From positions 248,001 to 312,000 of the forward strand of contig NZ_JXTJ01000006.1 in assembly GCF_001509835.1 (NCBI RefSeq): a DNA stretch of 64,000 nucleotides, written 5' to 3'. The DNA is from Allobosea sp. WAO (GTDB taxonomy: Bacteria; Pseudomonadota; Alphaproteobacteria; Rhizobiales; Beijerinckiaceae). A program made the position numbers and the translations under genes. The notes beneath the pieces were generated by a model, which saw only the letters and a list, made by a program, of their open reading frames with translations, did not search any database and was not told the DNA's origin. Every line of letters begins with the position of its first letter. Within the stretch, counting starts at the first letter, position 1. Of the stretch, positions 27,462-35,334 are shown in pieces.

Positions 27462-27881
27462 TCAGTCCGCTATAGAAGCAGGCCGATAGGTCCCGAAGCA
27501 CCAGACATGGCCTTCCGGGTCGCGGCAGATGAAGTCGCGGCTGCCATAGGAGGTGTCGGTCGGCTCCATGGTGATCACGGCGCCGGCCTTGCGGGCGCGC
27601 TCGCAGCGCGCATCGATGTCGTCGGTCGCGATATAGGGCGAGGCGGTGGTGCCGCCGAGTTCGGATGGCGTCTTGACCAGCTTGGCGAAGTCGGTGCCCT
27701 CGCTCGATCCGAACATCACGATGCCCTCGCCGAGCCGAAGCTCGGCATGGACAACCTTGCTGCCATCCTCTGACAGGAAGACGGCGTGCTTTTCGAAGCC
27801 GAAGGCCTCGACGAGCCAGTCGACCATCTTCACCGCATCGCGGTAGCGCAGGCCGAAATAGATCGCGGCAGGTTGCGGCAT
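27462..27881 (-). CDS. Glyoxalase/bleomycin-resistance (VOC) family protein
   Basis: A 139-residue VOC protein with two beta-alpha-beta-beta-beta modules. The first contains YFGLRYRDAVKMVDWLVEAFGFEK; the second contains PYIATDDIDARCERARKAGAVI and the close DFICRDPEGHVWCFGTY. The tail CRDPEGHVWCFG is typical of the PhnB/glyoxalase-like group. Possible metal ligands are His in VVHAEL and the late acidic residues, but the substrate cannot be told. It ends 22 bp from the convergent MFS gene and starts 71 bp after the AraC gene stop, so it may share a transcript with AraC. Confidence 0.85.
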   Translation of the reverse strand: MPQPAAIYFGLRYRDAVKMVDWLVEAFGFEKHAVFLSEDGSKVVHAELRLGEGIVMFGSSEGTDFAKLVKTPSELGGTTASPYIATDDIDARCERARKAGAVITMEPTDTSYGSRDFICRDPEGHVWCFGTYRPASIAD

Positions 27882-27952
27882 CGCGGCATCTCCGGTTGCA
27901 TGGCGCGCCAATAGAGCTGAACCGCGGCGCGCCGTCTTGAACGAAACGGACC

Positions 27953-28765
27953 TCACGCCGGTTCCAGTATGCCGTGCTCGCCGGCATCGTTGCGGGCGAG
28001 GGCGCTCGGCGGCAGGCCGGACAGCGCGGTGAATTCGCGGGTCATATGGGCCTGGTCGGCATAGCCGGCGGCTTGTGCGATCGCGGCCCAGCCGCCTGGC
28101 GGTCGACTGGTCGCCAAGACGCGGGCATGCTCGAAGCGCAGGATACGCGCTATGGTCTTTGGACCGACCCCGGTCTCGGCCGTGAATCGCCGGGTCAAAT
28201 GGCGCTCGCTCCAGCCGGTCGCGGCGGCGAGCGCGCGCATGCGGCCGCTGCCGCGCCGTCCCGCAAGCCAGGCAAGGCCGGCTGCGACTTCCGGCGAGAG
28301 CGTGCGGCCGCGCGCCAGCCTCTCGCCGATGACGTGGTCGAGCAGGGCGAAGCATTCGCCCCATGATCGGCAATCGTGCAGGCGCGGGCCGAGCTGACGC
28401 AGCGTGGCGAGATCGTCGAGGTCGACGATGCGGCCGCTCATGTCGCGCTGGTCGAGCTGGAAGAAGCCATAGGCGCCGGCCAGAGTGAAGTCGACCTGGA
28501 TGCAGGCCGAACGACCGGCCGAGGAGACCAGAACCGGGCGGTCGATCAGGCCGGCGGCGAAGCTATGCGGGGCCACGCTTTCGCCGCCGGCGATGGACAA
28601 TGTGAAGGGGGCCGCGAAATTGACGATCAGCGGGATGACCAGCACGGGGACTTCGCGGCGCAGGATCGGCTGCACACGGTGCTCGCGATAGCCGGTGTAG
28701 CCGAGGACGGTGCTCGCGAGATCGACCCGGGGCGCGGCTCTTACAAGTTCCCAATCCGCCTGCAT
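27953..28765 (-). CDS. AraC-family regulator
   Basis: A 270-residue regulator. The C-terminal ~100 residues hold two helix-turn-helix units: RMRALAAATGWSERHLTRRFTAETGVGPKTIARILRFEHA and WAAIAQAAGYADQAHMTREFTALSGLPPSAL, the standard AraC signature. The N-terminal half is a sensor domain with no readable ligand motif. I take ATG 28765 (MQADWELVRAAP) as start. It is followed by the glyoxalase-like gene 71 bp downstream; AraC/VOC pairs are common and the regulator probably controls it. Confidence 0.88.
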   Translation of the reverse strand: MQADWELVRAAPRVDLASTVLGYTGYREHRVQPILRREVPVLVIPLIVNFAAPFTLSIAGGESVAPHSFAAGLIDRPVLVSSAGRSACIQVDFTLAGAYGFFQLDQRDMSGRIVDLDDLATLRQLGPRLHDCRSWGECFALLDHVIGERLARGRTLSPEVAAGLAWLAGRRGSGRMRALAAATGWSERHLTRRFTAETGVGPKTIARILRFEHARVLATSRPPGGWAAIAQAAGYADQAHMTREFTALSGLPPSALARNDAGEHGILEPA

Positions 28766-28894
28766 TGCCGGCCTCGTGGTGATCGGCGAATAGTGGCCTC
28801 TATCGGAGGCCGGCTCAACGGCCAAAGGGGATGCCATGCGCGCGACCAGACCGTCCGGTGTGCTGCCGAGACCGCTCCATTCCGCCGAGCCGGC

Positions 28895-29275
28895 ATGGTG
28901 ACGATGCCGCGCCTGACGCGCTTCGAGCATCGCCGCCAACCGGTGATCCCGCTGCGGCGCTTCGCGCTGCGTATGGGCCGGGCGATGCTGCTCTGGCTGG
29001 GCCTGACCCTGGTCGGGCTCGTCATCGGCATGGTCGGCTATGCTGCCAGCGAGCAGATGAGCGTGGTCGACGCCTTCGTCAACGCGGCGATGATCCTGTC
29101 TGGCATGGGACCGGTCACCGAGCTCAAGACCACGGGAGGCAAGCTCTTCGCCGGCTGCTATGCAATTTTCTCTGGACTGTTCGTGGTGATCGCCACGGGT
29201 TTCGTGCTGGCGCCGGTGCTGCATCGTGTGCTCCATTCCTTCCATGTCGAGGAAGGAAAGGACGCCAATGACTGA
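28895..29275 (+). CDS. Two-helix potassium-channel-like membrane protein with degenerate filter
   Basis: A 126-residue membrane protein of the two-TM ion-channel layout: an N-terminal basic segment, TM1 (LLWLGLTLVGLVIGMVGYAA), a re-entrant region FVNAAMILSGMGPVTELKTTGGKLFAGCYAIFSG, and TM2 (LFVVIATGFVLAPVLHRVL). In real potassium channels the loop carries TxGYGD; here the matching positions read SGMGPV, so the selectivity filter is not conserved. It may conduct something else or have lost transport. Starts at 28895 or 28904 are possible. It overlaps the next gene by 8 bp. Confidence 0.75.
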   Translation: MVTMPRLTRFEHRRQPVIPLRRFALRMGRAMLLWLGLTLVGLVIGMVGYAASEQMSVVDAFVNAAMILSGMGPVTELKTTGGKLFAGCYAIFSGLFVVIATGFVLAPVLHRVLHSFHVEEGKDAND

Positions 29276-29678
29276 GCCTGGCCTGCTGCCCGAGGAGAAG
29301 CCGCGCGGAGCGCTGACGGTGCGCACCATCGCCATGCCGGCCGACACCAACGCCAATGGCGACATCTTCGGCGGCTGGGTGATGTCGCGGATGGACTCGG
29401 CCGGCGGCATCGCCGGGGTCGACCGGGCGCAGGGGCGCGTGGTGACGATCGCGGTCGAGGCGATGACCTTCTTCCGGCCGGTCAAGGTCGGCGATGTGCT
29501 CAGCGTGTATACAACGGTCGAATCCGTCGGCCGGACCTCGATGAAGATCTATGTCGAGGCCTGGGCCAAGCGCTTCCGGACCACGATCCACGAGAAGGTC
29601 ACCGACGCGACCTTCACCTTCGTCGCGATCGACGAGGAGGGGCGGCCACGGCCGGTGCCGCCGTCTGCCGAGGACTGA
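29268..29678 (+). CDS. Acyl-CoA thioesterase, hotdog fold (YciA-like)
   Basis: A 136-residue single hotdog-domain thioesterase. The signature region is MPADTNANGDIFGGWVMSRMDSAGGIAG, with the conserved Asn/Asp of the active site in NGDIFGGW, followed by VTIAVEAMTFFRPVKVGDVLSVYTTVES and the late TDATFTFVAID. It hydrolyses acyl-CoA to free acid and CoA; YciA relatives have broad chain-length range. The start overlaps the preceding membrane gene by 8 bp, so the two are co-transcribed. Confidence 0.92.
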   Translation: MTEPGLLPEEKPRGALTVRTIAMPADTNANGDIFGGWVMSRMDSAGGIAGVDRAQGRVVTIAVEAMTFFRPVKVGDVLSVYTTVESVGRTSMKIYVEAWAKRFRTTIHEKVTDATFTFVAIDEEGRPRPVPPSAED

Positions 29679-29885
29679 GCCGCGCAGGCTTCCCGACCAG
29701 AGTCGGACGACGGCCGCGCCGGGGCTGGGCTAACGACGAGATGCGCGTGGGGCGTAGCGGGTGTGGCGAGGAGTCGCGCCTGAATGCGGCTGTGTGGAAT
29801 TACTCACGGTAAGCTGCCGGAGTTGCCGCAATGGAGTGGTCCGGAGCCGGGGAGCTAGGCAAGTCCTAAGCGAAGGTAAACCGGT

Positions 29886-29949
29886 ATCGGGGTGCACTGA
29901 TTCAGAAGACTCCACTCGCTTAAACGTTCTTTAAGCGGAACACCCCGAT
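29886..29949. promoter_or_regulatory. Nested stem-loop element in the 540-bp leader before the chemoreceptor gene
   Basis: An outer stem atcggggtg / caccccgat (29886-29894 and 29941-29949) encloses an inner perfect hairpin cgcttaa / ttaagcg (29917-29937). The 64-nt element lies in the long gap 29679-30218. It could be a structured leader, an sRNA or a small repeat element. The rest of the gap is free of genes except the small frame at 29997. Confidence 0.45.
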
Positions 29950-29996
29950 CTTGTCGGACAACAGGCGCGAGCCTGACCTGCAAATTGGGGAGCCAG

Positions 29997-30131
29997 ATGG
30001 TCGACCGCCGCGACATCCTGATCGGGTTTGCCGCCAGCGCCTGGGAGCTACCGGTTCCTCCCGACCGTTTCAGGGACGCTCCGTCCGACGCCGGAATGGC
30101 GTCCGGCTCCGCCGCTCCAGTTTCCATCTGA
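29997..30131 (+). CDS. Possible 44-residue peptide with a Tat-like start
   Basis: An ATG with an upstream GGGGAG ribosome site opens a 44-codon frame, MVDRRDILIGFAASAWELP... ending VSI. The RRDILIGFAA stretch looks like the beginning of a twin-arginine signal, so it may be the remnant of a truncated exported protein. No other support exists, and it could be spurious. Confidence 0.3.
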   Translation: MVDRRDILIGFAASAWELPVPPDRFRDAPSDAGMASGSAAPVSI

Positions 30132-30218
30132 TCATTTCAAGGCCAGCCGCTCGAGGGGAGCGGCCGGCGTCTTCTTGCCTTCCGCCACCGGGCGGACATG
30201 CCTTCGGGAGTATCGAGT

Positions 30219-32621
30219 ATGTCGAAGACAAAGAAGCCGGCGCGCCAGCCGAAGACGGCATCGCGCGTCGGCATCGCCGCGCGAATCTATGCCGCGCTCG
30301 GCGTGCTCACCGTCCTGACCGTGGTGGCCTCGGGCGTAGCCTGGCTCTCCTATGAGCGTGTCGCGACCACGGTCGACGACATGGTCGAGCGCAAGATGCC
30401 GGTGGTCGAGCTCTCGCTCGAGCTGTGGCAGGCGGCGACGACTTCGACGGCGCTCGCCTCGCGCTTCATGGAGGTGCAGACCGTGCGCGACCGCGCCGCG
30501 CTGACCGGCGAGTTCGACAAGGTCGAGGCGCGGCAGTTCGATCTGGTCCGCAAGATCGGCCAGCTTGGCAGTGTCGACAACAAGAAGGCTCAGACGGCGC
30601 TCGACAATCTCTCGCGCCACATCAACGATATCAACGACCTGACCGGCGAGCGGCTGCGCAATGTCGCGGAGGCGGAAACCGTACTCAACAACCTGGCCAA
30701 GGCGCAGGAGAATTTCGTCAAGGCGGCGAGCGGCGAGGCGGAGCAGGCCAAGTTCGCGCTGACCTTCGGCTTCGACGATCTCGGCTCGCTGACCGGCGAC
30801 GCGCTGGCGGGTGCCGTCCGGACCCTGGTGGACCGGGATTTCGTGATCTTCGAGCTGGCCCGGACCCTGCAGGCCGACGTCAACGAGCTCGTCGGCTTGC
30901 TGCGCGAGATCGCGCAGATCAACGACCAGCAGAAACTCGGCACGGCGCGTGAGCGCTTCAACGGGGTCGCCTACAAGCTCCGGACGCTCCTGCAGGATGC
31001 CGACAAGGTCAACACAAACCAGACGCGTACGCGCACCGTGCAGGACCTCATCGCGATCGGTGAGGGCAGCGAGGGCCTGATCGACATCCGCAACCGTGAC
31101 ATCACTACGCGGGAATCGATCGCGCGCGGGCTGAAGGAAGTCGACGCGGCTGCCGAGGTGCTTCGGCGTGAGGTCGACGTGCTGGTCCAGGGCGCGCGCG
31201 GCGAAGCCAAGGCTGCGAGCGCCTCGACCGTCGAGACGATCGAGACCAGCAAGCTCTGGCTCGGCCTGATCGGGCTCGGTTCGCTACTCGTCGCCCTCGC
31301 CCTGTCCATGTTCTATGTCCGCCCGATGATCGTCGGACGCCTGAACCGGCTCTGGGCTGCGACCAAGGCGATCGCCGACGGTGAGCTCGAGACCAAGGTC
31401 GAGATCCGTGGCAATGACGAGATCTCGGACATCTCGAAGAGCGTGCTGCTGTTCCGCGACAACGCGGTCGCCCTGCGTGCCGCCGAACTCGCCAAGGTCG
31501 AGGACGAGGCCCGGGCGCAGGAGGAGCGCAAGGCGATGATGGCCGAGCTGGGCCAGGCCTTCGGCGAGGTCGTCGAAGCGGCCGCCCATGGCGACTTCAG
31601 CCGCCGGGTTTCCGCGAACTTCGCGGATGCCGAGCTGAACGCTCTCGCCACCTCCGTCAACGAGTTGCTCGCGACCGTGCAGACCGGCCTGAGCGAGACC
31701 TGCGAGGTCCTGTCGGAGCTCGCCGCCGGGCGCCTGCATACCCGCGTCGAAGGCCTCTATCACGGCGCGTTCCAGGAGCTGAAGGACGGCACCAACGGCC
31801 TCGCCGGCGAGTTCGAAAGCACGCTGGCGCGGCTTTCCGAGACCGTTACCGCGGTCCGCAGTGCCACCAGCGAGATCCTCGACGGCGTCACCGATCTCGC
31901 CGAGCGGACCAGCGAGGAGAGCAACGCCGTCTCGGTGGCGACGAACCAGCTCGGCGCCTTCGCCGGCAATGTCCAGAAGACCGCCAAGGATGCGGCCGAG
32001 GCCGTCGGCATGGCCCAGAGCGCCGAGGAGCGCGCCCAGCAGGGCGAGCAGGTCGTCGCTTCGGCGCTGGAAGCGATGCAGCGCATCCGGTCCTCTTCGA
32101 GCAAGATCTCCGAGGTCATCCAGATGATCGACGAGATCGCCTTCCAGACCAACCTGCTGGCGCTGAACGCGGCGGTCGAGGCGGCCCGCGCCGGCGACAG
32201 CGGCAAGGGCTTCGCTGTGGTCGCGGCCGAGGTTCGCAGCCTCGCCAAGCGCTCGGCGGACGCCTCGAACGACGTCAAGAAGCTGGTCGACGCCGCCCAT
32301 GGCGACGTCAAGGTCGGCGTCGGCCTGGTCGAGCAGAGCTCGGCGGTGTTCGGCAGTATCCTGACCTCGGTCAACGACCTCTCGGCGCTGATGAACGGCA
32401 TCTCGCAGACCGCGCGGGGCCAGGCCAGCGACGTCTCGACGATCAACCGCGAGATCGACGGCATCGGCACCATGGCGCATCAGAACGCGGCGCTGGTCGA
32501 GCAGACCAATGCGGCGCTGGCGCTGACCGACGAGCAGACCCGCTCGCTGAAGGAGCACATCGCCCGCTTCAGCTTCCGCGAGGGTCATGCGGCGGACCAC
32601 GAGCACGCACGCGCCGCCTGA
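30219..32621 (+). CDS. Methyl-accepting chemotaxis protein
   Basis: An 800-residue membrane chemoreceptor. TM1 lies at about 23-45; the periplasmic sensor, mostly helical, at 46-344; TM2 at about 345-366; then HAMP (367-420: [29 protein letters not shown]). A second HAMP-like segment, [32 protein letters not shown], follows. The signalling tip, [46 protein letters not shown] (about 633-680), binds CheW/CheA. The C-terminus (HEHARAA) lacks a CheR-docking pentapeptide. The start at 30219 follows CGGGAG; a nearby upstream ATG adds seven residues. The ligand is unknown. Confidence 0.94.
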   Translation: MSKTKKPARQPKTASRVGIAARIYAALGVLTVLTVVASGVAWLSYERVATTVDDMVERKMPVVELSLELWQAATTSTALASRFMEVQTVRDRAALTGEFDKVEARQFDLVRKIGQLGSVDNKKAQTALDNLSRHINDINDLTGERLRNVAEAETVLNNLAKAQENFVKAASGEAEQAKFALTFGFDDLGSLTGDALAGAVRTLVDRDFVIFELARTLQADVNELVGLLREIAQINDQQKLGTARERFNGVAYKLRTLLQDADKVNTNQTRTRTVQDLIAIGEGSEGLIDIRNRDITTRESIARGLKEVDAAAEVLRREVDVLVQGARGEAKAASASTVETIETSKLWLGLIGLGSLLVALALSMFYVRPMIVGRLNRLWAATKAIADGELETKVEIRGNDEISDISKSVLLFRDNAVALRAAELAKVEDEARAQEERKAMMAELGQAFGEVVEAAAHGDFSRRVSANFADAELNALATSVNELLATVQTGLSETCEVLSELAAGRLHTRVEGLYHGAFQELKDGTNGLAGEFESTLARLSETVTAVRSATSEILDGVTDLAERTSEESNAVSVATNQLGAFAGNVQKTAKDAAEAVGMAQSAEERAQQGEQVVASALEAMQRIRSSSSKISEVIQMIDEIAFQTNLLALNAAVEAARAGDSGKGFAVVAAEVRSLAKRSADASNDVKKLVDAAHGDVKVGVGLVEQSSAVFGSILTSVNDLSALMNGISQTARGQASDVSTINREIDGIGTMAHQNAALVEQTNAALALTDEQTRSLKEHIARFSFREGHAADHEHARAA

Positions 32622-32652
32622 TCGCCGCGCCGCCCGCCTTCACATCATCTTG

Positions 32653-32681
32653 CGGCTCCCGCTTCTGGCGGGGGCCGTTTT
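32653..32681 (+). terminator. Rho-independent terminator of the chemoreceptor gene
   Basis: The stem cggctcccgc / gcgggggccg (one G-T pair) with loop ttctg is followed by tttt and then gctttt. It lies 31 bp after the stop. Confidence 0.8.
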
Positions 32682-32724
32682 GCTTTTGGAGGCCCGCACT
32701 GCTTGATGATCATGATTTGTGCTA

Positions 32725-32744
32725 TTAGCTAGAGCCATTCTAAA
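32725..32744. promoter_or_regulatory. Possible Irr-type iron-control element before mbfA
   Basis: TTAG (32725) and ATTCTAAA (32737-32744) form a partly symmetrical AT-rich site 14 bp before the mbfA start. In Rhizobiales, mbfA genes are controlled by Irr through such ICE elements. Only the right half matches well, so this is tentative. Confidence 0.35.
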
Positions 32745-32757
32745 CAAGGTTTTCGCT

Positions 32758-33750
32758 ATGCTCTCCTCGCTCCTTCCGGCCGGATTTGGCGGCCGCCGCC
32801 GTTTCGACAGCCTGACCGAGCGCGAGGTGCTGGCGCTGGCGATTTCCTCGGAGGAGGAGGACGGGCGCATCTACGCGACCTATGCGGCGATGCTGCGCGC
32901 CGACTACCCGGCCTCGGCTGCGGTCTTTGACGACATGGCTGCAGAGGAGGATGGGCACCGCCAGCGCCTGATCGGCGAGTATCGCCGGCGCTTCGGCGAT
33001 GTCGTGGTTCCGATCCGGCGCGAGCATGTCGCCGATTTCTATGTCCGCAAGCCAGTCTGGCTGGTCGAGAATCTCGGGCTCGAACGGATTCGCGAGGAGG
33101 CCGCCGCGATGGAGCGCCAGACGCGCGACTTCTATGTCGCCGCCGCCGGTCGCAGCGGAGACGCGCAGACGAGGGCGCTGCTCGGCGATCTCGCCGCTGC
33201 CGAGGCCCGGCATGAGCGACGCGCCGACATGCTCGCCGACGAGCACCTCACGGACGGGCCGAAGGCGGAGGAGGACGCCGCCGCGCACCGGCAGTTCCTG
33301 CTGACCTGGGTGCAGCCCGGTCTCGCCGGATTGATGGACGGCTCGGTCTCGACGCTGGCGCCGATTTTCGCGACGGCCTTCGCGACGCAGAATCCGTGGA
33401 CGACTTTCCTGGTCGGGCTCTCGGCCTCGATCGGTGCAGGCATCTCGATGGGCTTCACCGAAGCTGCCCATGACGACGGCAAGCTCTCCGGGCGCGGCTC
33501 GCCTTGGAAGCGCGGCCTCGCCTCGGGGGTGATGACGACGCTCGGCGGGCTCGGCCATGCCTTGCCCTATCTGATCCCGTCCTTCTGGACGGCGACGGCG
33601 ATCGCGCTGGTCGTGGTCTTCATCGAGCTCTGGGCGATCGTGTGGATCCAGAACCGCTACATGGAGACACCGTTCGCCCGCGCCACCTTCCAGGTCGTGC
33701 TCGGCGGGGCGCTGGTGCTCGCCGCCGGTATCCTGATCGGCGGGGCCTGA
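32758..33750 (+). CDS. mbfA: Membrane-bound ferritin-like iron exporter (rubrerythrin-VIT fusion)
   Basis: The 330-residue protein joins an N-terminal rubrerythrin/ferritin-like domain (about 20-165) to a C-terminal VIT1/CCC1-type membrane domain (about 185-330, roughly five helices). Candidate di-iron ligands are the glutamates in SEEEDGRIY (about 31-35), AAEEDGHRQR with Glu64 and His67, Glu residues in REEAAAMERQ (112-119) and EARHERR with Glu149 and His152. The MbfA proteins of Agrobacterium and Bradyrhizobium export iron and protect from iron and peroxide stress under Irr control. ATG 32758 fits known N-termini. A half-conserved Irr-like site lies upstream. Confidence 0.9.
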   Translation: MLSSLLPAGFGGRRRFDSLTEREVLALAISSEEEDGRIYATYAAMLRADYPASAAVFDDMAAEEDGHRQRLIGEYRRRFGDVVVPIRREHVADFYVRKPVWLVENLGLERIREEAAAMERQTRDFYVAAAGRSGDAQTRALLGDLAAAEARHERRADMLADEHLTDGPKAEEDAAAHRQFLLTWVQPGLAGLMDGSVSTLAPIFATAFATQNPWTTFLVGLSASIGAGISMGFTEAAHDDGKLSGRGSPWKRGLASGVMTTLGGLGHALPYLIPSFWTATAIALVVVFIELWAIVWIQNRYMETPFARATFQVVLGGALVLAAGILIGGA

Positions 33751-33861
33751 CGCCAACACTGGTGCTTTCACAGACAGCCAGATCGCGAAACTGCGTCCGA
33801 CAGGGCACTTGGGCGATCTGACCCGTTGCATCCGCAGCGGGGCGAATGCTAGGCCTGCCGC

Positions 33862-33937
33862 GGGCCGGTAGCTCAATGGTTAGAGCTCGCTGCTCATAAC
33901 AGCGCCGGTGCCGGTTCGAGTCCGGCCCGGCCCACCA
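33862..33937 (+). tRNA. tRNA with CAU anticodon (Met, or Ile2 if lysidine-modified), CCA encoded
   Basis: A complete 76-nt cloverleaf: acceptor gggccgg/ccggccc, D-arm gctc/gagc with loop aatggtta, anticodon stem cgctg/cagcg with loop ctcataa (anticodon CAT at 33895-33897), T-arm gccgg ttcgagt ccggc, discriminator A and genomic CCA. The G1:C72 pair and the lack of three G-C pairs in the anticodon stem exclude initiator tRNA. The 8-nt D-loop resembles tRNA-Ile2; TilS modification would decide between Ile2 and elongator Met. Confidence 0.95.
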
Positions 33938-34024
33938 TTCCTTTTCAGGTTTGAACGCACTGTGCCAGGCGCACAGTTGGCTAGGTGGGCGAAACAGACC
34001 CGCCGTCGGCCAAGCTGGGCGGAT

Positions 34025-34282
34025 CTACGCGTTCGGCTTGCCTAAGGCTTCGAGCTTCGAGACGACGAAATCAAATGTCTTGGTTTCTTCCATCAGCGCC
34101 ATATTGATGTCGCCGCTCTTCAGCGCCTTCAGCATCTCTTCTTTGAACTGAGCAGCGGATTCAGCGCCTTCGCGCATCGTAATATACTTCATCGCATAGT
34201 CTATGCAGAGATATAGCGTGTTCAATACGATCTCGATCTGCTCCATGCCGGATCCGCCGACATCGTCGCTTCCATCGACCAT
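34025..34282 (-). CDS. Short helical protein of unknown function
   Basis: An 85-residue frame: a Gly/Asp-rich start (MVDGSDDVGGSGMEQIEIVLNT), then mostly helical, amphipathic sequence with YAMKYITMREGAESAAQFKEEMLKALKSGD and VSKLEALGKPNA. I do not recognise it. Its base composition is visibly less GC-rich than the flanking genes, and it lies 87 bp downstream of a tRNA, a usual site for small acquired genes, though no repeat of the tRNA end is seen in this window. The second Met (34246) is another possible start. Confidence 0.55.
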   Translation of the reverse strand: MVDGSDDVGGSGMEQIEIVLNTLYLCIDYAMKYITMREGAESAAQFKEEMLKALKSGDINMALMEETKTFDFVVSKLEALGKPNA

Positions 34283-34512
34283 TTCGCGGCTCCATTGTCT
34301 CGATGGGCTCCGCCTTCAACCCGCTATCGCCTCAACTGTTCCCCGGGGGGCGGCGGCTTCGGCTTTCCTCGCGGGAAGCTGAGCCTTCCACCTCGGCGTC
34401 GGTCGAAAGTTACAGGGCTGCGGCGACCCCGGTAGAAAGACCGACCGGAGCCCGCCAGCCACATATGGTGGCTCGGTGGCGCGTTCTCATGCCAGCGCCA
34501 ATATGGACGGTG

Positions 34513-35334
34513 TCACCGAGCGAGCGGGCTGATCCTGTTCCTGATTGCCCTGACAAGGCTGAGCGCGGCTATTTCCGATGATTTCGGGTTCCCGGTGAGC
34601 GGCCTGTTCTCGATCGCGACGCTGAGCCGACCGAAGGCGCCGGATGCGCTCAAGCGATGGCTGTTCGTCGTTGTGTCGGGATCGGCGACGAGCTCGATAC
34701 GGGTCAGCTCGAGCCCGATGCCGGCGAGCGCCGAGATCACCGCGACATTGGCATTCTGGGGAAAGCGCATTGCCGCCTCGCGGGCCGAGCCGGCGAAGAA
34801 GGTGGTCGGTGCGGTCAATGCGTCAAGCGCGATCATCTCTTCGGCGGGTGTGCCGCGCCAGGCCGCGGGCGGCTTGACGATGCTGTGGACGACCTCGTCG
34901 AGCGGCAGCGCCGATGCCGCCGCGATGGCGTCGATGCCGGCGAGGGCGCCCGGAGGCAGAATGAGCTGGCTGCCGCAGGCCTCGGCCGTCACCAGCAGCC
35001 GTTCGAGCAGCGCAGTGTCGGCCAGTGCGCTGGCCGAGGCGACTGCGAAGGCTGGTGCGGCGCGCAGGGAAGCCTCGCCCCAGATCGCTACCGCTTCGCG
35101 GCCGGCGGCTTCCACCACGAGATCGAGTTCCAGCCCGGCGAGCTGGCCGGGGTCGGTGATGAGGGTCGCGCCGGCGGGAGTTTGGCTGGCTCGCGCAACG
35201 GAGCGGATGCCAATGGCGACGATGGCTGTGTCCCGAGAGCCTTGCGCGTCTGCCAGCAGCTCGGCGACACGCCTGCTGATCGCGCCCCAGCCGATGAGCG
35301 CGACCCGAAGTGGTCTGCGGGCGCGAGGGCTCAT
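34513..35334 (-). CDS. Aspartate dehydrogenase-family protein
   Basis: The 273-residue protein matches the L-aspartate dehydrogenase (NadX-type) family: an N-terminal Rossmann region LRVALIGWGAISRRVAELL, LDLVVEAAGREAV, the family segment LPPGALAGIDAIAAAS, KPPAAWRGTPAEE and the later FPQNANVAVISALAG. Such enzymes interconvert L-aspartate and iminoaspartate/oxaloacetate with NAD(P)H. The start overlaps the stop of the RidA-hydrolase gene as ATGA. As the last gene of an operon with 3-hydroxyanthranilate dioxygenase, it may reduce or release the amino group of a ring-fission product rather than feed NAD synthesis; that role is inferred. Confidence 0.85.
   Translation of the reverse strand: MSPRARRPLRVALIGWGAISRRVAELLADAQGSRDTAIVAIGIRSVARASQTPAGATLITDPGQLAGLELDLVVEAAGREAVAIWGEASLRAAPAFAVASASALADTALLERLLVTAEACGSQLILPPGALAGIDAIAAASALPLDEVVHSIVKPPAAWRGTPAEEMIALDALTAPTTFFAGSAREAAMRFPQNANVAVISALAGIGLELTRIELVADPDTTTNSHRLSASGAFGRLSVAIENRPLTGNPKSSEIAALSLVRAIRNRISPLAR

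Noticed and set aside
25054..27489. 811-codon plus-strand frame across panE and the MFS gene
   Set aside because: It spans two real genes and the gap between them in the wrong frames, and its composition is that of a shadow frame.
33862..34512. Possible tRNA-integrated island after the tRNA(CAU) gene
   Set aside because: A small, less GC-rich gene follows the tRNA, but no duplicate of the tRNA 3' end and no integrase is in the window.
34513..35334. Aspartate dehydrogenase as part of an NAD biosynthesis operon
   Set aside because: No nadA or nadC is adjacent; the surrounding genes are catabolic and transport genes, so a pathway role there is more likely.
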